A stretch of 64,000 bases of DNA from NCBI RefSeq assembly GCF_007954355.1, contig NZ_VOLR01000020.1, forward strand, positions 24,108 to 88,107. Reading direction: 5' to 3'. This DNA is from Colwellia hornerae. GTDB taxonomy: Bacteria > Pseudomonadota > Gammaproteobacteria > Enterobacterales > Alteromonadaceae. This document shows, one piece after another, positions 27,798-39,690 of this stretch. Position numbers and translations under genes: made by a program. The notes under the pieces were generated by a model. That model saw only the letters and a list, made by a program, of their open reading frames with translations. It had not been told where the DNA came from and did not search any database. Positions within the stretch are counted from its first letter, which is position 1, and every line of letters starts with the position of its first letter.

Positions 27798-29288
27798 TTA
27801 CTTGTTTTTATTAAAACGATCTTCCCAGAATTTAGCTTTTTCAATACCAAGCTTTTTAGGGTCAAAGGTAAATTTTGTTACCCCTAATTTTTGCTGACGT
27901 TCATAATCTTTTAGCGCTTTAATAGCGGGTTTAGCCATAAAGAAAATGGCAATAAGTGCAAAGATATTCAACCATGCCATTAACCCAACACCAATATCAC
28001 CAAGACTCCAAGCAGCACTCGGTTCTGCAACAGTACCATAAAAGACTGCTGACATTAGAACCACTTTAAGGAAAAACCTAAGTACCGGCATTTTAATGGT
28101 TTTATTAATATAAGAAACATTATTTTCCGCAATAAAGTAATAAGCTAATACTGTGGTAAAGGCAAAGAAAAACAAAGCAATTGCAATAAAGGGTTTACCG
28201 AAACCGGTTAAAACACTATCGACCGCAATTTGCGTAAAAGCAGGGCCACTAATAACAACGTCACTGGCTAAGTTGCTAACAACAAAACTAGTCGCGCCTT
28301 CAGGCATAACATTGTACGACTGTGTGATTAAGATCATAAAGGCGGTGGCAGAACAAACAAACAAAGTATCTATATATACAGAGAAAGCTTGTACTAATCC
28401 TTGTTGCGCTGGATGTTCAACTTCTGCAGCCGCCGCCGCATGTGGCCCAGTACCTTGTCCCGCTTCATTTGAATAGACTCCGCGTTTAACACCCCAACCA
28501 ATCGCTGCGCCAAAACCCGCCATTGGCGTAAAAGCATCGGTAACAATTAACATAAAAACACCAGGTAATTGATCAATATGTAATGCAATGATAGTACAGG
28601 CAATAATAATGTAAGCCAGCGCCATAAAAGGCACCACAATTTGGGTGAAGTTTGCAATACGCTTAACACCACCAAAAATGATAAAACCAAGTAATAAAAC
28701 AATAAATACCGCGGTATATACTTTAGTTAAAGGTAAGTCGCCCATAAAAGAGCTGACTGAACCACCGGCGCCAAACACATTGACCATTGCATCACCGATG
28801 CCGTTTGATTGCACAACAGGTAATAAAACACCACAAGCAAGAATAGTTGATAAGGCAAAAATCCAAGCATACCATTTTTGACCTAAGGCTTTTTCAATGT
28901 AATAAGCTGGGCCACCACGGTACTGGCCATCTTCTTCTTCTTTATAAATTTGAGCATTGGTTGATTCGATATAAGCCGTTGCTGCACCTAAAAAGGCAAC
29001 CACCCACATCCAAAATACCGCGCCAGGTCCACCAAAACCGATAGCGGCGGCAACCCCTGCAATATTACCGGTACCAACACGACCAGATAAAGAAACAGCT
29101 AATGCTTGAAAAGATGAGATACCTTTATCTGAGCTTTTACCCGATAGCAATAAGCGAAACATTTCTCTGAAATGACGTACTTGTGCAAAACGCGTTAAGA
29201 CGGAGAAGAAAACCCCGGTTCCTAAACAGAGATAAATTAAGTATGGGCTCCAAATATAGCCGTTAATGGTATTTACAATTGCTTCCAC
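27798..29288 (-). CDS. Alanine/glycine:cation symporter, AGCS family
   Basis: Inner-membrane sodium-coupled amino-acid carrier of 496 residues with about ten membrane segments. The AGCS hallmarks are SLSGRVGTGNIAGVAAAIGFGGPGAVFWMW near residues 66-95 and GVKRGVYSNEAGQGTGPHAAAAAE near 270. Substrate is probably alanine or glycine. A GGAG sequence precedes the ATG, and just upstream a run of about six ATT triplets (29302-29319) and a heptamer repeat (29394-29441) lie in the gap to the M14 peptidase gene. Confidence 0.92.
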   Translation of the reverse strand: MEAIVNTINGYIWSPYLIYLCLGTGVFFSVLTRFAQVRHFREMFRLLLSGKSSDKGISSFQALAVSLSGRVGTGNIAGVAAAIGFGGPGAVFWMWVVAFLGAATAYIESTNAQIYKEEEDGQYRGGPAYYIEKALGQKWYAWIFALSTILACGVLLPVVQSNGIGDAMVNVFGAGGSVSSFMGDLPLTKVYTAVFIVLLLGFIIFGGVKRIANFTQIVVPFMALAYIIIACTIIALHIDQLPGVFMLIVTDAFTPMAGFGAAIGWGVKRGVYSNEAGQGTGPHAAAAAEVEHPAQQGLVQAFSVYIDTLFVCSATAFMILITQSYNVMPEGATSFVVSNLASDVVISGPAFTQIAVDSVLTGFGKPFIAIALFFFAFTTVLAYYFIAENNVSYINKTIKMPVLRFFLKVVLMSAVFYGTVAEPSAAWSLGDIGVGLMAWLNIFALIAIFFMAKPAIKALKDYERQQKLGVTKFTFDPKKLGIEKAKFWEDRFNKNK

Positions 29289-29393
29289 ATGACACTCCAG
29301 ATTTATTATTATTATTATTTAATTTGTTGTTCGACATTTGAGAACCGCTAACCATTTAAGCGCAACGTGATATAGCACTTAAATGATCATCGA

Positions 29394-29441
29394 TTTTTAA
29401 TTTTTAATTTTTAATTTTTAATTTTTAATTTTTAATTTTTA
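29394..29441. repeat. Heptanucleotide tandem repeat (TTTTTAA), 6.9 copies
   Basis: Six exact TTTTTAA units and a seventh ending in TTTTTA. It lies between the M14 peptidase stop (29449) and the symporter start (29288), so it would be in the promoter or leader region of the symporter. A seven-base unit is prone to slippage. Confidence 0.9.
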
Positions 29442-29448
29442 GATAGGA

Positions 29449-30576
29449 TTAGCGCAAATCATCGACAACATGATAAATAGCCGTTAAGAAATCACGACCA
29501 AATAAGCTACTGCGTGTATCTGACCAACCGACACTTCTGTCTGGCAATAAATCATTATCTTTAAAAGGCATTTCTACGGTATAAGACAAACATTTGAAGT
29601 TATTACCAACCCAATTAGCACCCACTGTTAAGTTAGCTTGGCCGGGCTCATCTTTATCATAGCCTTTGTCATCTTGAAACTCGGGGGTTACGGCAAGTAA
29701 AATGGCTTTGAATTTTTCTTCTAACGCTTGATGTTTAGCATCATACCCAGGTATGCCTTCACAGCCAGCAACAAAGTTAAACGGTAAAGCTTCATCGCCA
29801 TGAATATCAAGAAACATGTCAACACCGGTAGCTAACATTTTTTCACGTACTAAGAATACTTCAGGGCTACGCGCCATTGAAGGCTCCGCCCATTCGCGAT
29901 TTAAATTAGTGCCGACAGCATTTGTTCTTAAATGTCCTCGAACTGAACCGTCTGGATTCATATTAGGGATTAAATAAAACACTGAACTGTCTAGAAGTGA
30001 GCGAGCTACACCATCATCTTCGTCGAGTAAACGGTCTATAAATCCTTCCATAAACCATTCGGCCATACTTTCGCCCGGATGTTGGCGAGCAGTAACCCAA
30101 ATAACTTTCTTGTTTGGGCCTTCTTCTCCGACTTTCAGTACTGAAACATCGCGGCCATCGAGAGTTTGTCCTAAGACTTGCAACTGACAATCAATATCTA
30201 ACTGCGCTTGATGCAGTAAATCTTGATGACGTTCGTAGCTATAAGGAGCAAAATAAGCAAAATAAACCGAATCGTATTCTGGGGTTAACGTAATACTCAG
30301 TTTTTCTCCATCAAATTCAGTTGGTACACGAAACCAGTGTTCACGGTCGTAAGAAGCAACCGCTTGATAATCGGTCCAACCTTCGGTGTAAGCAGAAGTA
30401 CCGGCATTCATTAAATGAAGCGTATGTTCACAACGGTCGGTATTATTAAGTTTAAAATGAAACCACTGATAAAAATCAGATTGGTTGTCTTTAACAATTT
30501 CAAGTTGGATATTATCGGCTTGGCTTGCGTCAAGAACGCGGATATTTCCACTATCAAAGTTTGAGGTGATTTGCAT
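29449..30576 (-). CDS. M14-family zinc carboxypeptidase, cytosolic carboxypeptidase type
   Basis: A 375-residue metallopeptidase of the CCP/AGBL branch of M14. An N-terminal beta-rich domain (about 1-125) precedes the catalytic domain. Zinc ligands are in ARQHPGESMAEWFMEG (HxxE) and LDIHGDE; NMNPDGSVRGHLRTNAVGTNLNREW carries the substrate-binding Asn-Arg; the catalytic Glu is in YTVEMPFK. No signal peptide. The start MQITSNF at 30576 is the usual family start; the frame extends to 30621 without support. Bacterial substrates of this branch are unknown. Confidence 0.88.
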   Translation of the reverse strand: MQITSNFDSGNIRVLDASQADNIQLEIVKDNQSDFYQWFHFKLNNTDRCEHTLHLMNAGTSAYTEGWTDYQAVASYDREHWFRVPTEFDGEKLSITLTPEYDSVYFAYFAPYSYERHQDLLHQAQLDIDCQLQVLGQTLDGRDVSVLKVGEEGPNKKVIWVTARQHPGESMAEWFMEGFIDRLLDEDDGVARSLLDSSVFYLIPNMNPDGSVRGHLRTNAVGTNLNREWAEPSMARSPEVFLVREKMLATGVDMFLDIHGDEALPFNFVAGCEGIPGYDAKHQALEEKFKAILLAVTPEFQDDKGYDKDEPGQANLTVGANWVGNNFKCLSYTVEMPFKDNDLLPDRSVGWSDTRSSLFGRDFLTAIYHVVDDLR

Positions 30577-30649
30577 GACAGGATCTGCTATTTTTATTAT
30601 GAATAGCCACAGTGTACACAAACAATGAAAAGATCAGAAGTAATATGCG

Positions 30650-31132
30650 TTAAAGTGTTCTAAGAAATAGCCCTATTTCAGAAGAATAGCCCATAGATTT
30701 TGCAATAACGGTATTTTTATCATCAATGACATAATAACTTGGATAAGCTTCTATCTTGTATTGATGCTTAATTTGCTCTGTGCCCAATACAATCGGGAAA
30801 GTTAATTGATGTTGACTAGAAAATTCAAAGACCTCTTTTTTATCGACATAATCTAACGCAATGGCGATAACATTTATTTGTTGGTTCTTTTCATATGTGT
30901 CTTGTAAATTACTGATACTGACATGGCATATTTGACACCAAGGCGCAAAAAAATAAACAACCGTAGTTTTCTTAAAGTTGGCGAGTTCAATGGTTTTACC
31001 ATCAAGCGTTTTAAGTGCAACAGCTTGTTGGCTTATCTGCTCTCCCGTGGATAACATATCTGATTCTTTGAACATTGTCAGTGCTTGAAAGATAGCGAAA
31101 AACACTACAGCTTGAATAAATAAACTCTTCAA
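30650..31132 (-). CDS. Membrane-anchored thioredoxin-like protein
   Basis: TlpA/ResA-like disulfide oxidoreductase of about 160 residues: one N-terminal membrane anchor and a periplasmic thioredoxin fold with active site APWCQICHVS and the cis-proline segment IEAYPSYYVID. It probably reduces or oxidises a periplasmic partner, possibly a c-type cytochrome; no partner gene is adjacent. TTG 31132 is chosen because AAAGG lies eight bases upstream; GTG 31141 would overlap its own Shine-Dalgarno sequence. Confidence 0.82.
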   Translation of the reverse strand: MKSLFIQAVVFFAIFQALTMFKESDMLSTGEQISQQAVALKTLDGKTIELANFKKTTVVYFFAPWCQICHVSISNLQDTYEKNQQINVIAIALDYVDKKEVFEFSSQHQLTFPIVLGTEQIKHQYKIEAYPSYYVIDDKNTVIAKSMGYSSEIGLFLRTL

Positions 31133-31215
31133 AAAACTCACCTTTATAACTAATGTAATAACTAATCGTTATATTTATAGACCCGATCATCAGATTAAAA
31201 AATTCACATTAAAAC

Positions 31216-31248
31216 AAAAAAAATCCAATATCTAGATATTGGATTTTT
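31216..31248. terminator. Terminator after serS
   Basis: A perfect palindrome AAATCCAATATCT/AGATATTGGATTT (31221-31246) with an A-run before and T-run after. On the minus strand a tract of eight T follows, 35 bp beyond the serS stop. Confidence 0.92.
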
Positions 31249-31282
31249 ATTACTATCAACAAAGGGCTATTACCGATTTGCG

Positions 31283-32581
<1,299 letters not shown>

Positions 32582-32616
32582 TTAAGTGGTTGTTTATTTA
32601 TTTATTTTAGCTTGGC

Positions 32617-33018
32617 TTACTTAGTGGCATAAGTGACTAAGTAAAGCCCAATACCAGCGGCAAAAACACATAAGCTGACATTAAGTAATATATTTATCAT
32701 GCCTTTTAAGAATTCACCTTGTTGCATTAACAAAAGTGTATCCAATGAAAAGGTTGAAAATGTGGTAAAGGCTCCGAGAAACCCGATACCTATTAAGGTT
32801 CGGTAGACACTTACTTCAATTACACCATTTTCAATAAGACCATATAAAGTGCCCATGATCAATGAGCCGGAAATATTAACCGCCAATGTCGCAAAAGGGA
32901 AACCTTTTCCGAGCCAATTCAATATTAATTGTGAAAAGTAAAAGCGCAGACTTGCCCCGCACGCTCCGCCAAGTGCTACAAATAGGTATAATGAAAAGGT
33001 GCTAATGGTATTAGTCAT
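32617..33018 (-). CDS. crcB: Fluoride channel CrcB/Fluc
   Basis: Inner-membrane dimeric fluoride exporter, 133 residues, four membrane helices. Motifs: [26 protein letters not shown], and [15 protein letters not shown], the last carrying the pore phenylalanines. It overlaps rarA by 8 nt and lies within the operon; no fluoride riboswitch can be placed here. Confidence 0.95.
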   Translation of the reverse strand: MTNTISTFSLYLFVALGGACGASLRFYFSQLILNWLGKGFPFATLAVNISGSLIMGTLYGLIENGVIEVSVYRTLIGIGFLGAFTTFSTFSLDTLLLMQQGEFLKGMINILLNVSLCVFAAGIGLYLVTYATK

Positions 33019-34399
33019 AACGTTTATTATTACTTTGGCTATTTAATTCATTGAGGAAATTCTGTTTATCTTTTAGCTGTTTTTCCAAGCCACGGTCTGT
33101 TGGTTGATAAAGCGAGGTATATTGTAAAGATTCGGGAAAATAATTTTCTCCTGCAGCAAAGCCATTATCTTCATTATGGGCATACCTGTATTCGCTGCCA
33201 TGACCGAGTTCTTTAGTAATACTGCTGGTCGCATTTTTTAAATGAAAAGGTACGTCGAGCTCTGCCGTGTTTTTAGCAAGTTCTTTCGCTTGGTTAAAAG
33301 CCATATATACGGCATTACTTTTTGGTGCTAAAGCCATGTATACAGTTGCTTGCGCTATAGCTCGCTCTCCTTCACTGGGTCCGACACGCTGAAAAGTATC
33401 CCAAGCATTGATAGCGAGTTGCATTGCTCTAGGGTCAGCATTACCAATATCTTCACTGGCGATCGCTAAGAGCCGGCGGGCAACGTAAAGCGCATCTCCG
33501 CCACCGGCTAATATTCTCGCATACCAATAAAGTGCGGCATCAGGAGAGCTGCCGCGCACTGATTTGTGAAAAGCACTGATCAAATCATAAAAGGCATCAC
33601 CGCCTTTATCGTATAAAGCAATTTTATTGCCTGCTACTTGCACAACAGTTTCTAAAGTAATGGTGATCTGGGAACCTGACAGAATATCAATGCAGTTTTC
33701 AAAGACATTCAATAGACGTCGTGCATCGCCATTAGCCAAGGTTAATAATTGCTGCTGTGCATTATCTGCAAGAGATATCTTGATGTTTTTACTGTTTTGC
33801 TGATCTTGACAAGCTCGCGTTAAAATAATAGATAAATCATCACGCGTTAACTTTTTTAACGTATAAACACGCGCTCGTGATAAGACCGCTTGGTTGAGTT
33901 CAAAAGCGGGGTTTTCAGTGGTCGCGCCAATAAAAATAATGGTGCCATCTTCAATAAAAGGCAAAAAAGCGTCTTGCTGTCCTTTATTGAAACGGTGTAC
34001 TTCGTCAACAAATAATACCGTGCGTTTTTTATGGCGAAGTAAACGTTGCTTAGCATTATCTATCGCTTGACGTATATCTTTAATTCCCGAGGTTACCGCC
34101 GATAAACGTTCAACCTCGGCATTAGCATGGCTTGCAATGATTTCAGCTAAGGTGGTTTTGCCTGTACCCGGCGGTCCCCAAAAGATAACAGAATGACACT
34201 TTCCCTGCTCAATCGCTATTGTTAACGGCATACCTGGCGATAAGATATGTTGCTGTCCTTGATAATCGGCTAATGTTTTAGGTCGAAGCTTGGCTGCTAG
34301 TGGTTGAAACTGATCACTTTTATTGTCAGTTTCAAGCTTTAATTCATCAGCGAAGTCTAAAGGTAGAGAGCCATTAGCGTCGTCGTTAACGTTGATCAT
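33011..34399 (-). CDS. rarA: Replication-associated recombination protein A
   Basis: AAA+ ATPase of the RarA/MgsA/WRNIP1 family acting at stalled replication forks. The 462 residues include Walker [15 protein letters not shown] (about 72-85), Walker [13 protein letters not shown], sensor [10 protein letters not shown], and the C-terminal tetramerisation region with [15 protein letters not shown]. Overlaps lolA by 14 nt and crcB by 8 nt, so translation is coupled in this operon. Confidence 0.96.
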   Translation of the reverse strand: MINVNDDANGSLPLDFADELKLETDNKSDQFQPLAAKLRPKTLADYQGQQHILSPGMPLTIAIEQGKCHSVIFWGPPGTGKTTLAEIIASHANAEVERLSAVTSGIKDIRQAIDNAKQRLLRHKKRTVLFVDEVHRFNKGQQDAFLPFIEDGTIIFIGATTENPAFELNQAVLSRARVYTLKKLTRDDLSIILTRACQDQQNSKNIKISLADNAQQQLLTLANGDARRLLNVFENCIDILSGSQITITLETVVQVAGNKIALYDKGGDAFYDLISAFHKSVRGSSPDAALYWYARILAGGGDALYVARRLLAIASEDIGNADPRAMQLAINAWDTFQRVGPSEGERAIAQATVYMALAPKSNAVYMAFNQAKELAKNTAELDVPFHLKNATSSITKELGHGSEYRYAHNEDNGFAAGENYFPESLQYTSLYQPTDRGLEKQLKDKQNFLNELNSQSNNKRYD

Positions 34400-35078
34400 C
34401 TAACTCAACACCTTCGGGTATTTTAAAGGTAAATAATGCACTTTCTGGGACATTTTTTTCGTCAAATTGTGAAAGTTTAAACAGGCTTAACTGCCCTGTT
34501 GCATCTACAATAGTAAAACTATTCAGGTCATTACTATTTTTCTTAAAACGTAATTCTAATGTCTTTACTTGGGCATTATTATCATTTGCATGAATGAGGT
34601 AGTTGTTTTCATCCATTGAGCTGACACTGTAATGTTGCCATAGTGCAGGGTCGCTACTGGTTAATAATAATATAGGGGTATTAAGTAATGCTTTTTCTAA
34701 AAGATAAGCACTGACCTGTTCAACAAAGGGATCAAAAAACCATAAGGTAGCGCCATCTGAAACGATTAATGACTCATCTGGCTCTGCTGTTTTCCAATAC
34801 ACTAAGTTAGGCTTTTTTACCGCTAGCGTACCTAAGGCGTTTTGTAACTCATTACCGTCGCCATCGAGCACTTGCTGGTTAAAATTCGCAGTAAAATACT
34901 CAAGCTTTGCCAATTTTTTCATTAGGCTACTTTTAACTATTTGAGCTTCATTGTTTGGCTTTTCTATAACACTTGTTGGTTCATTCAACGGCAAAGCAAA
35001 AACGGAAATACTTGCGCTGCCTAAAACAACCGCAGAAAAAAATGATAAAATTACTGTTTTTTTGAGGGAAAAATTCAT
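34386..35078 (-). CDS. lolA: Outer-membrane lipoprotein carrier protein LolA
   Basis: Periplasmic chaperone that takes lipoproteins from LolCDE to LolB. Signal peptide of about 28 residues ([18 protein letters not shown]...), then [33 protein letters not shown] and [14 protein letters not shown], all typical of LolA. At 230 residues it is slightly longer than in E. coli. It lies between ftsK and rarA, the conserved gammaproteobacterial order. Confidence 0.93.
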   Translation of the reverse strand: MNFSLKKTVILSFFSAVVLGSASISVFALPLNEPTSVIEKPNNEAQIVKSSLMKKLAKLEYFTANFNQQVLDGDGNELQNALGTLAVKKPNLVYWKTAEPDESLIVSDGATLWFFDPFVEQVSAYLLEKALLNTPILLLTSSDPALWQHYSVSSMDENNYLIHANDNNAQVKTLELRFKKNSNDLNSFTIVDATGQLSLFKLSQFDEKNVPESALFTFKIPEGVELDDQR

Positions 35079-35124
35079 TCAGTTATCCTTATAACTTGAC
35101 TAAATAGCTCAGGGAAAATAACAC

Positions 35125-37650
35125 CTAAAGATCTCTTACAGGTGGTGGTGCTAAAACTTCACGGGCACCGTTATGGCCTGGCGAACTGACTACATTTTGG
35201 TTTTCCATATCTTCAACTATGCGTGCTGCACGGTTATAACCAATTCTAAATTTACGTTGCACACTTGATATCGAAACACGTCGGCCCTTAGTAACAAATT
35301 CAACCGCTTCGTCATATAAGGTATCAAGTTCAACCGCTTCATCAGCTTCGGCTTGTTCGCCCGGTAACAAAATTTCATTATCAGTATCACCTGACAATAT
35401 TTCTTCAACGTAATTGGGTTCACCACGTGATTTCCAATCAGCAACCACAGCATGTACTTCGTCATCGTTGACAAAAGCGCCATGAACGCGCACAGAAACA
35501 GCTTCGCCCGGCGGTAAATAAAACATGTCACCCATGCCTAATAACTGTTCAGCACCTTGTTGGTCGAGAATAATACGTGACTCCATTCTCGATTGTACAC
35601 GCAGTGCCATACGGGTTGGGATATTGGCTTTAATCAAACCGGTAATCACGTCTGCGGAAGGACGTTGCGTTGCTAAAATTAAGTGCATACCGGCCGCTCG
35701 AGCTTTTTGAGCAATACGGGCAATAAGTTCTTCAACTTTTTTACCCGCAACCATCATCATATCGGCAAACTCGTCAACGAGAATAACAATCGCAGGCAAT
35801 TTTTCTAACAAAGGCGGTGTTTGAGTAAAAGCATCATTAGGTTGCCAAGTAGGATCGATTAACGGCTCTCCAGCTTCAATAGCATTAAGCACTTTTTCAT
35901 TGTAGCCTTTGAGGTTACGCACCCCTAAAGACGACATAAGTTTATAGCGACGTTCCATTTCACCCACACACCAACGCAGTGCGTTAGCGGCTTCTTTCAT
36001 GTCGGTAACCACTTCAGCTAACAAATGTGGAATACCGTTATACACTGATAATTCAACTTGTTTTGGGTCAATCATTATCATCCGCACATCTTCTGGTGTG
36101 GATTTATACAAAATACTTACAATCATGGTATTAACAGCAACTGACTTACCAGATCCTGTTGTACCTGCGACTAATAAATGCGGCATTTTGGCTAGATCAG
36201 CTATCACAGGTTTACCCGAGATGTCGCTGCCAATCGCCATGGCTAAATGAGATCTTGATTCAGCAAATGCTGGAGCAGAGATAACATCAGTAAAATAGAC
36301 CGTTTCTCGATATTTATTGGGTAACTCAACACCAATAACAGATTTACCTTCAATAACTTCAACAACACGGACACTTTTAGCAGACAAAGAGCGAGCAATA
36401 TCTTGTGACAAACCACTCACTTTACTGGCTTTTACACCTGGCGCCAGATTTAACTCAAAACGGGTGATAACCGGTCCGGGATAAACCCCAACAACTTCTG
36501 CTTTAACGCCAAACTCTAAGAGTTTTTCCTCAACTAATCGACTGACTAATTCAAGCTCTTTCTCGTCAATAGGATTTTGAGTCCGGTTAGGACGATCTAA
36601 TAAATCGAAGCCAGGTAATCCTTGGTAAGTTGCGCTATCTCTTTTTGTTGTGACCTTTATGGGTTCTTCAACATTTATCGGATCAACTTTCTCAAAGGCG
36701 GCGGTTATTTCATCTTCACTAACATGTTCTTGAACATTGAAAGCAAGAGGTTCACCGATAAGATCATCGATAGCGACAAAATGCTCAATATCCTCATCGG
36801 GATCAAAAGAAAAGTCCTCATTACTAGGGGCAATAATGTTTTGATGTTCTTGTTCATTGACTTCATCAAAAGCATGGTGTAATTCTTCGTTTTCATCCGC
36901 TAGGCTATCATCTAGCTGAAAGCTTGCTGGTTTTTTTTCAGTAAGTTCAGGTAAAGCCACTGGCTGATCTTTTTTCTCAACAGGACGAACCAATAATGAT
37001 TGCTTTAGTTTTTCAGCCTTTAATTCAGTAAAGTAATTTTGTATTTTTTGAGGTATTGTCAATAAATATTGCGCAAATAAAATCGTATAAGCACCGGTTT
37101 TATCAATAAAGGCGATTAAAGAGAAACCCGTTAGTAGCACAAAGCCAGAAAGTAGGAAGGTTAAGAATAATAACGTGCTACCGACGAAAGAAAAGTATGG
37201 CAGAACGGTTTGACTTAACGCGTCACCAATAATGCCACCCGCTGAGAAGTAAAATACATCATCAAAGTTCATACTGGCAATTGATGTTATACCAATATAA
37301 AAAAGAATAAAGCCAATACACTTTAACCCTAAGGTTAAGTAATCTAATTGAATTAAGCGATGATATTTTTGAAACAATAACCACCCTGTTATTGCGGTCA
37401 CAAAAGGTAGGCTATAAGAAATAAAACCAAATAAGTTTAACAGTAAGTCAGAAATATAAGCGCCAACAGCACCGCCTAAATTGCGAATAGGTGTTTGATA
37501 ACCGCTTTGAGACCAGCCAGGATCAGCCGGGTTAAAGCTGAACAACGCTAACATAATAAACATGGCAAATAGAAAGGAAACTAACAAACCAGCTTCTAGC
37601 AATCGTTGCACACCATTTAATTTACTTTGAGTAGGAGATTCTGTAGACAA
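35125..37650 (-). CDS. ftsK: DNA translocase FtsK
   Basis: Septal DNA pump that coordinates chromosome dimer resolution with division. Four N-terminal membrane segments (within about 20-190), a short acidic linker (about 190-340; 841 residues is short for the family), and the motor with Walker [15 protein letters not shown] near 493, Walker [12 protein letters not shown] and [12 protein letters not shown]. The C-terminal gamma winged helix ([21 protein letters not shown]) reads KOPS-type sites. First gene of the operon. Confidence 0.97.
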   Translation of the reverse strand: MSTESPTQSKLNGVQRLLEAGLLVSFLFAMFIMLALFSFNPADPGWSQSGYQTPIRNLGGAVGAYISDLLLNLFGFISYSLPFVTAITGWLLFQKYHRLIQLDYLTLGLKCIGFILFYIGITSIASMNFDDVFYFSAGGIIGDALSQTVLPYFSFVGSTLLFLTFLLSGFVLLTGFSLIAFIDKTGAYTILFAQYLLTIPQKIQNYFTELKAEKLKQSLLVRPVEKKDQPVALPELTEKKPASFQLDDSLADENEELHHAFDEVNEQEHQNIIAPSNEDFSFDPDEDIEHFVAIDDLIGEPLAFNVQEHVSEDEITAAFEKVDPINVEEPIKVTTKRDSATYQGLPGFDLLDRPNRTQNPIDEKELELVSRLVEEKLLEFGVKAEVVGVYPGPVITRFELNLAPGVKASKVSGLSQDIARSLSAKSVRVVEVIEGKSVIGVELPNKYRETVYFTDVISAPAFAESRSHLAMAIGSDISGKPVIADLAKMPHLLVAGTTGSGKSVAVNTMIVSILYKSTPEDVRMIMIDPKQVELSVYNGIPHLLAEVVTDMKEAANALRWCVGEMERRYKLMSSLGVRNLKGYNEKVLNAIEAGEPLIDPTWQPNDAFTQTPPLLEKLPAIVILVDEFADMMMVAGKKVEELIARIAQKARAAGMHLILATQRPSADVITGLIKANIPTRMALRVQSRMESRIILDQQGAEQLLGMGDMFYLPPGEAVSVRVHGAFVNDDEVHAVVADWKSRGEPNYVEEILSGDTDNEILLPGEQAEADEAVELDTLYDEAVEFVTKGRRVSISSVQRKFRIGYNRAARIVEDMENQNVVSSPGHNGAREVLAPPPVRDL

Positions 37651-37790
37651 TATAATAAACCGAGTTAATAACTATTTTATAGCCATACCACTAAAGCTGC
37701 AGTAATATGGGTATGTTTATATACAGTAAAATAACAAACTATTGTAAGGAGTTAAATGTTTAAATCACTTACTTGACCTCAATGACACGA

Positions 37791-38273
37791 TTAACGTTTA
37801 ATCGGTAGAAAATTAGTCGATTTAACCTCTTCCATCACAACATAACTTCTACTTTCACTAACCGCGGGCAACCGAAGTAAGGTATCGCCTAATAATTCTC
37901 GATAGGCAACCATGTCTGCAACGCGAGTTTTAAGTAAGAAGTCAAAGTTTCCAGACACTAAGTGACACTCTTGTATTACATCAAGTTCATGTACCGCCTT
38001 AGAAAAATCATCAAAAACATCAGGACTGGTTTTAGTTAAGGTTATTTCCACCAATACCAGTAATGCAGCCTCAAGCTTTTGAGGGTTTAATATTGCTTGG
38101 TAGCCTTTGATATACTTTTCTTTCTCTAGTCTTTTTACTCTTTCTAAACAAGGAGTTGGGCTTAGCCCTACCCTTTTAGACAATTCTATATTAGATATAC
38201 GAGCATTCTTTTGCAGTTCAACGAGAATATTACGATCGATGCGATCTATGCTTTTATTTTGAGAATTCGACAT
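37791..38273 (-). CDS. lrp: Leucine-responsive regulatory protein Lrp
   Basis: Global regulator of the Lrp/AsnC family, 160 residues. N-terminal helix-turn-helix (DRNILVELQKNARISNIELSKRVGLSPTPCLERVKRLE within 13-50) and a C-terminal RAM ligand-binding domain. Divergent from ald, whose E. coli-type relatives in marine bacteria are Lrp-controlled; regulation of ald here is inferred from position. It precedes ftsK as in many gammaproteobacteria. Confidence 0.94.
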   Translation of the reverse strand: MSNSQNKSIDRIDRNILVELQKNARISNIELSKRVGLSPTPCLERVKRLEKEKYIKGYQAILNPQKLEAALLVLVEITLTKTSPDVFDDFSKAVHELDVIQECHLVSGNFDFLLKTRVADMVAYRELLGDTLLRLPAVSESRSYVVMEEVKSTNFLPIKR

Positions 38274-38408
38274 TATATAAAATACTATATATTTTTAATA
38301 TGACAGGATTATATATCGCCAAATAAAATAATACGACAGGTTAATTCGAGAATAACGCATTATAATAGCCGCAAATATTATAAAAACAATACAACAAGTG
38401 AGATGATT
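38274..38408. promoter_or_regulatory. Divergent lrp/ald promoter region
   Basis: A plus-strand -10 TATAAT lies at 38361-38366, about 40 bp before ald. A minus-strand TATAAT (complement of 38308-38313) lies 35 bp before lrp. Two similar copies, TGACAGGATTA (38301-38311) and CGACAGGTTAA (38334-38344), could be regulator sites. Confidence 0.5.
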
Positions 38409-39530
38409 ATGATTATTGGTGTTCCTAAAGAAATTAAAAACCATGAATACCGTATAGGGTTAACTCCAGCAGGCGTTAATGAACTAACGGTTAATGGTCA
38501 TGAAGTGATTGTTGAAAATAACGGCGGCGAATCTATTGGTTTTGAAAACGAGCAATATATAGCCGCTGGTGCCAAGATTATAAACACAGCAGCAGAAATT
38601 TTTGCAACCGCTGACATGATAATAAAAGTAAAAGAACCGCAACCTGGCGAGTGTAAAATGCTACGCCCAGGTCAAATTCTTTTCACTTACCTACATTTAG
38701 CTCCCGATGCTAAGCAAACTGAATTATTAGTTGCTTCTGGCGCAACGTGTATTGCCTACGAAACCGTAACCTCTGCTCAAGGTGGTTTACCTTTATTAGC
38801 GCCAATGTCGGAAGTAGCTGGCCGTATGTCTATTCAAGCAGGCGCTCATGCCCTTGAAAAAGCACAAGGTGGTTTAGGTGCTTTATTAGGTGGTGTTCCG
38901 GGTGTTGCTCCAGCGAAAGTATTAATTATCGGTGGTGGTGTTGTTGGTACTCAAGCTGCTCGTATGGCAGTAGGTATGGGTGCTGATGTAACAATATTAG
39001 ATCGTTCATTACCCCGTCTACGTCAATTAGACACTGAATTTGATGGCCGTTTAAAAACCGTTTACTCTACTGCTGATGCGATGGACCAATTAATTGTTGA
39101 AGCTGATTTAGTAATAGGCGCGGTATTAATTCCGGGTGCAGCTGCACCTAAATTAGTGACAAGAGCTCACATCAGAATGATGAAAAAAGGTGCTGTTGTT
39201 GTTGATGTTGCTATTGACCAAGGTGGTTGTTTTGAAACATCAAAAGCAACGACTCATCAAGACCCAACGTATGTTGTTGACGACGTAGTACATTACTGCG
39301 TAGCTAACATGCCTGGTGGCGTAGCACGCACATCAACAATGGCATTAACCAATGCAACCATGCCATTTGCGGTAATGCTTGCCAATAAGGGTGCAAAACA
39401 AGCCATGCTTGATAACGTACACTTAATGAATGGTTTAAACGTATTAGGTGGAAAAATCACTTACCAACCTGTAGCTGAAGTTTTAGGCTACGAATACGTA
39501 CCTCCTGAAGTGGCTATCGCTACTTTATAA
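38409..39530 (+). CDS. ald: Alanine dehydrogenase
   Basis: NAD-dependent reversible oxidative deamination of alanine to pyruvate and ammonia. The 373 residues show GVPKEIKNHEYRIGLTPAG at the start, the Rossmann motif VLIIGGGVVGTQAARMAVGMGADV near 170, and VVDVAIDQGGCFETS. AAGTGA lies seven bases before ATG 38409, which is therefore preferred to ATG 38403 just upstream. Divergent from lrp. Confidence 0.96.
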   Translation: MIIGVPKEIKNHEYRIGLTPAGVNELTVNGHEVIVENNGGESIGFENEQYIAAGAKIINTAAEIFATADMIIKVKEPQPGECKMLRPGQILFTYLHLAPDAKQTELLVASGATCIAYETVTSAQGGLPLLAPMSEVAGRMSIQAGAHALEKAQGGLGALLGGVPGVAPAKVLIIGGGVVGTQAARMAVGMGADVTILDRSLPRLRQLDTEFDGRLKTVYSTADAMDQLIVEADLVIGAVLIPGAAAPKLVTRAHIRMMKKGAVVVDVAIDQGGCFETSKATTHQDPTYVVDDVVHYCVANMPGGVARTSTMALTNATMPFAVMLANKGAKQAMLDNVHLMNGLNVLGGKITYQPVAEVLGYEYVPPEVAIATL

Positions 39531-39571
39531 GGACTGATAAACTATTTTTATGATCAACATATAAAAATTAC

Positions 39572-39606
39572 AAACCTCTGTTATATTTTTAACAGAGGTT
39601 TTTTTT
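39572..39606 (+). terminator. Terminator of ald
   Basis: A 12-bp stem AAACCTCTGTTA/TAACAGAGGTTT around TATTTT, followed by a T-run to 39606. Confidence 0.95.
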
Positions 39607-39690
39607 ACGAAAAATGTTAAACCTGACCATATGGTTAACTTGTGTTATATTTCAATAAACATCACTAAAATAAGAGTTAGGGAATCAATC

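Noticed and set aside
29394..29441. CRISPR-like direct repeats
   Set aside because: The unit is a contiguous heptamer without spacers.
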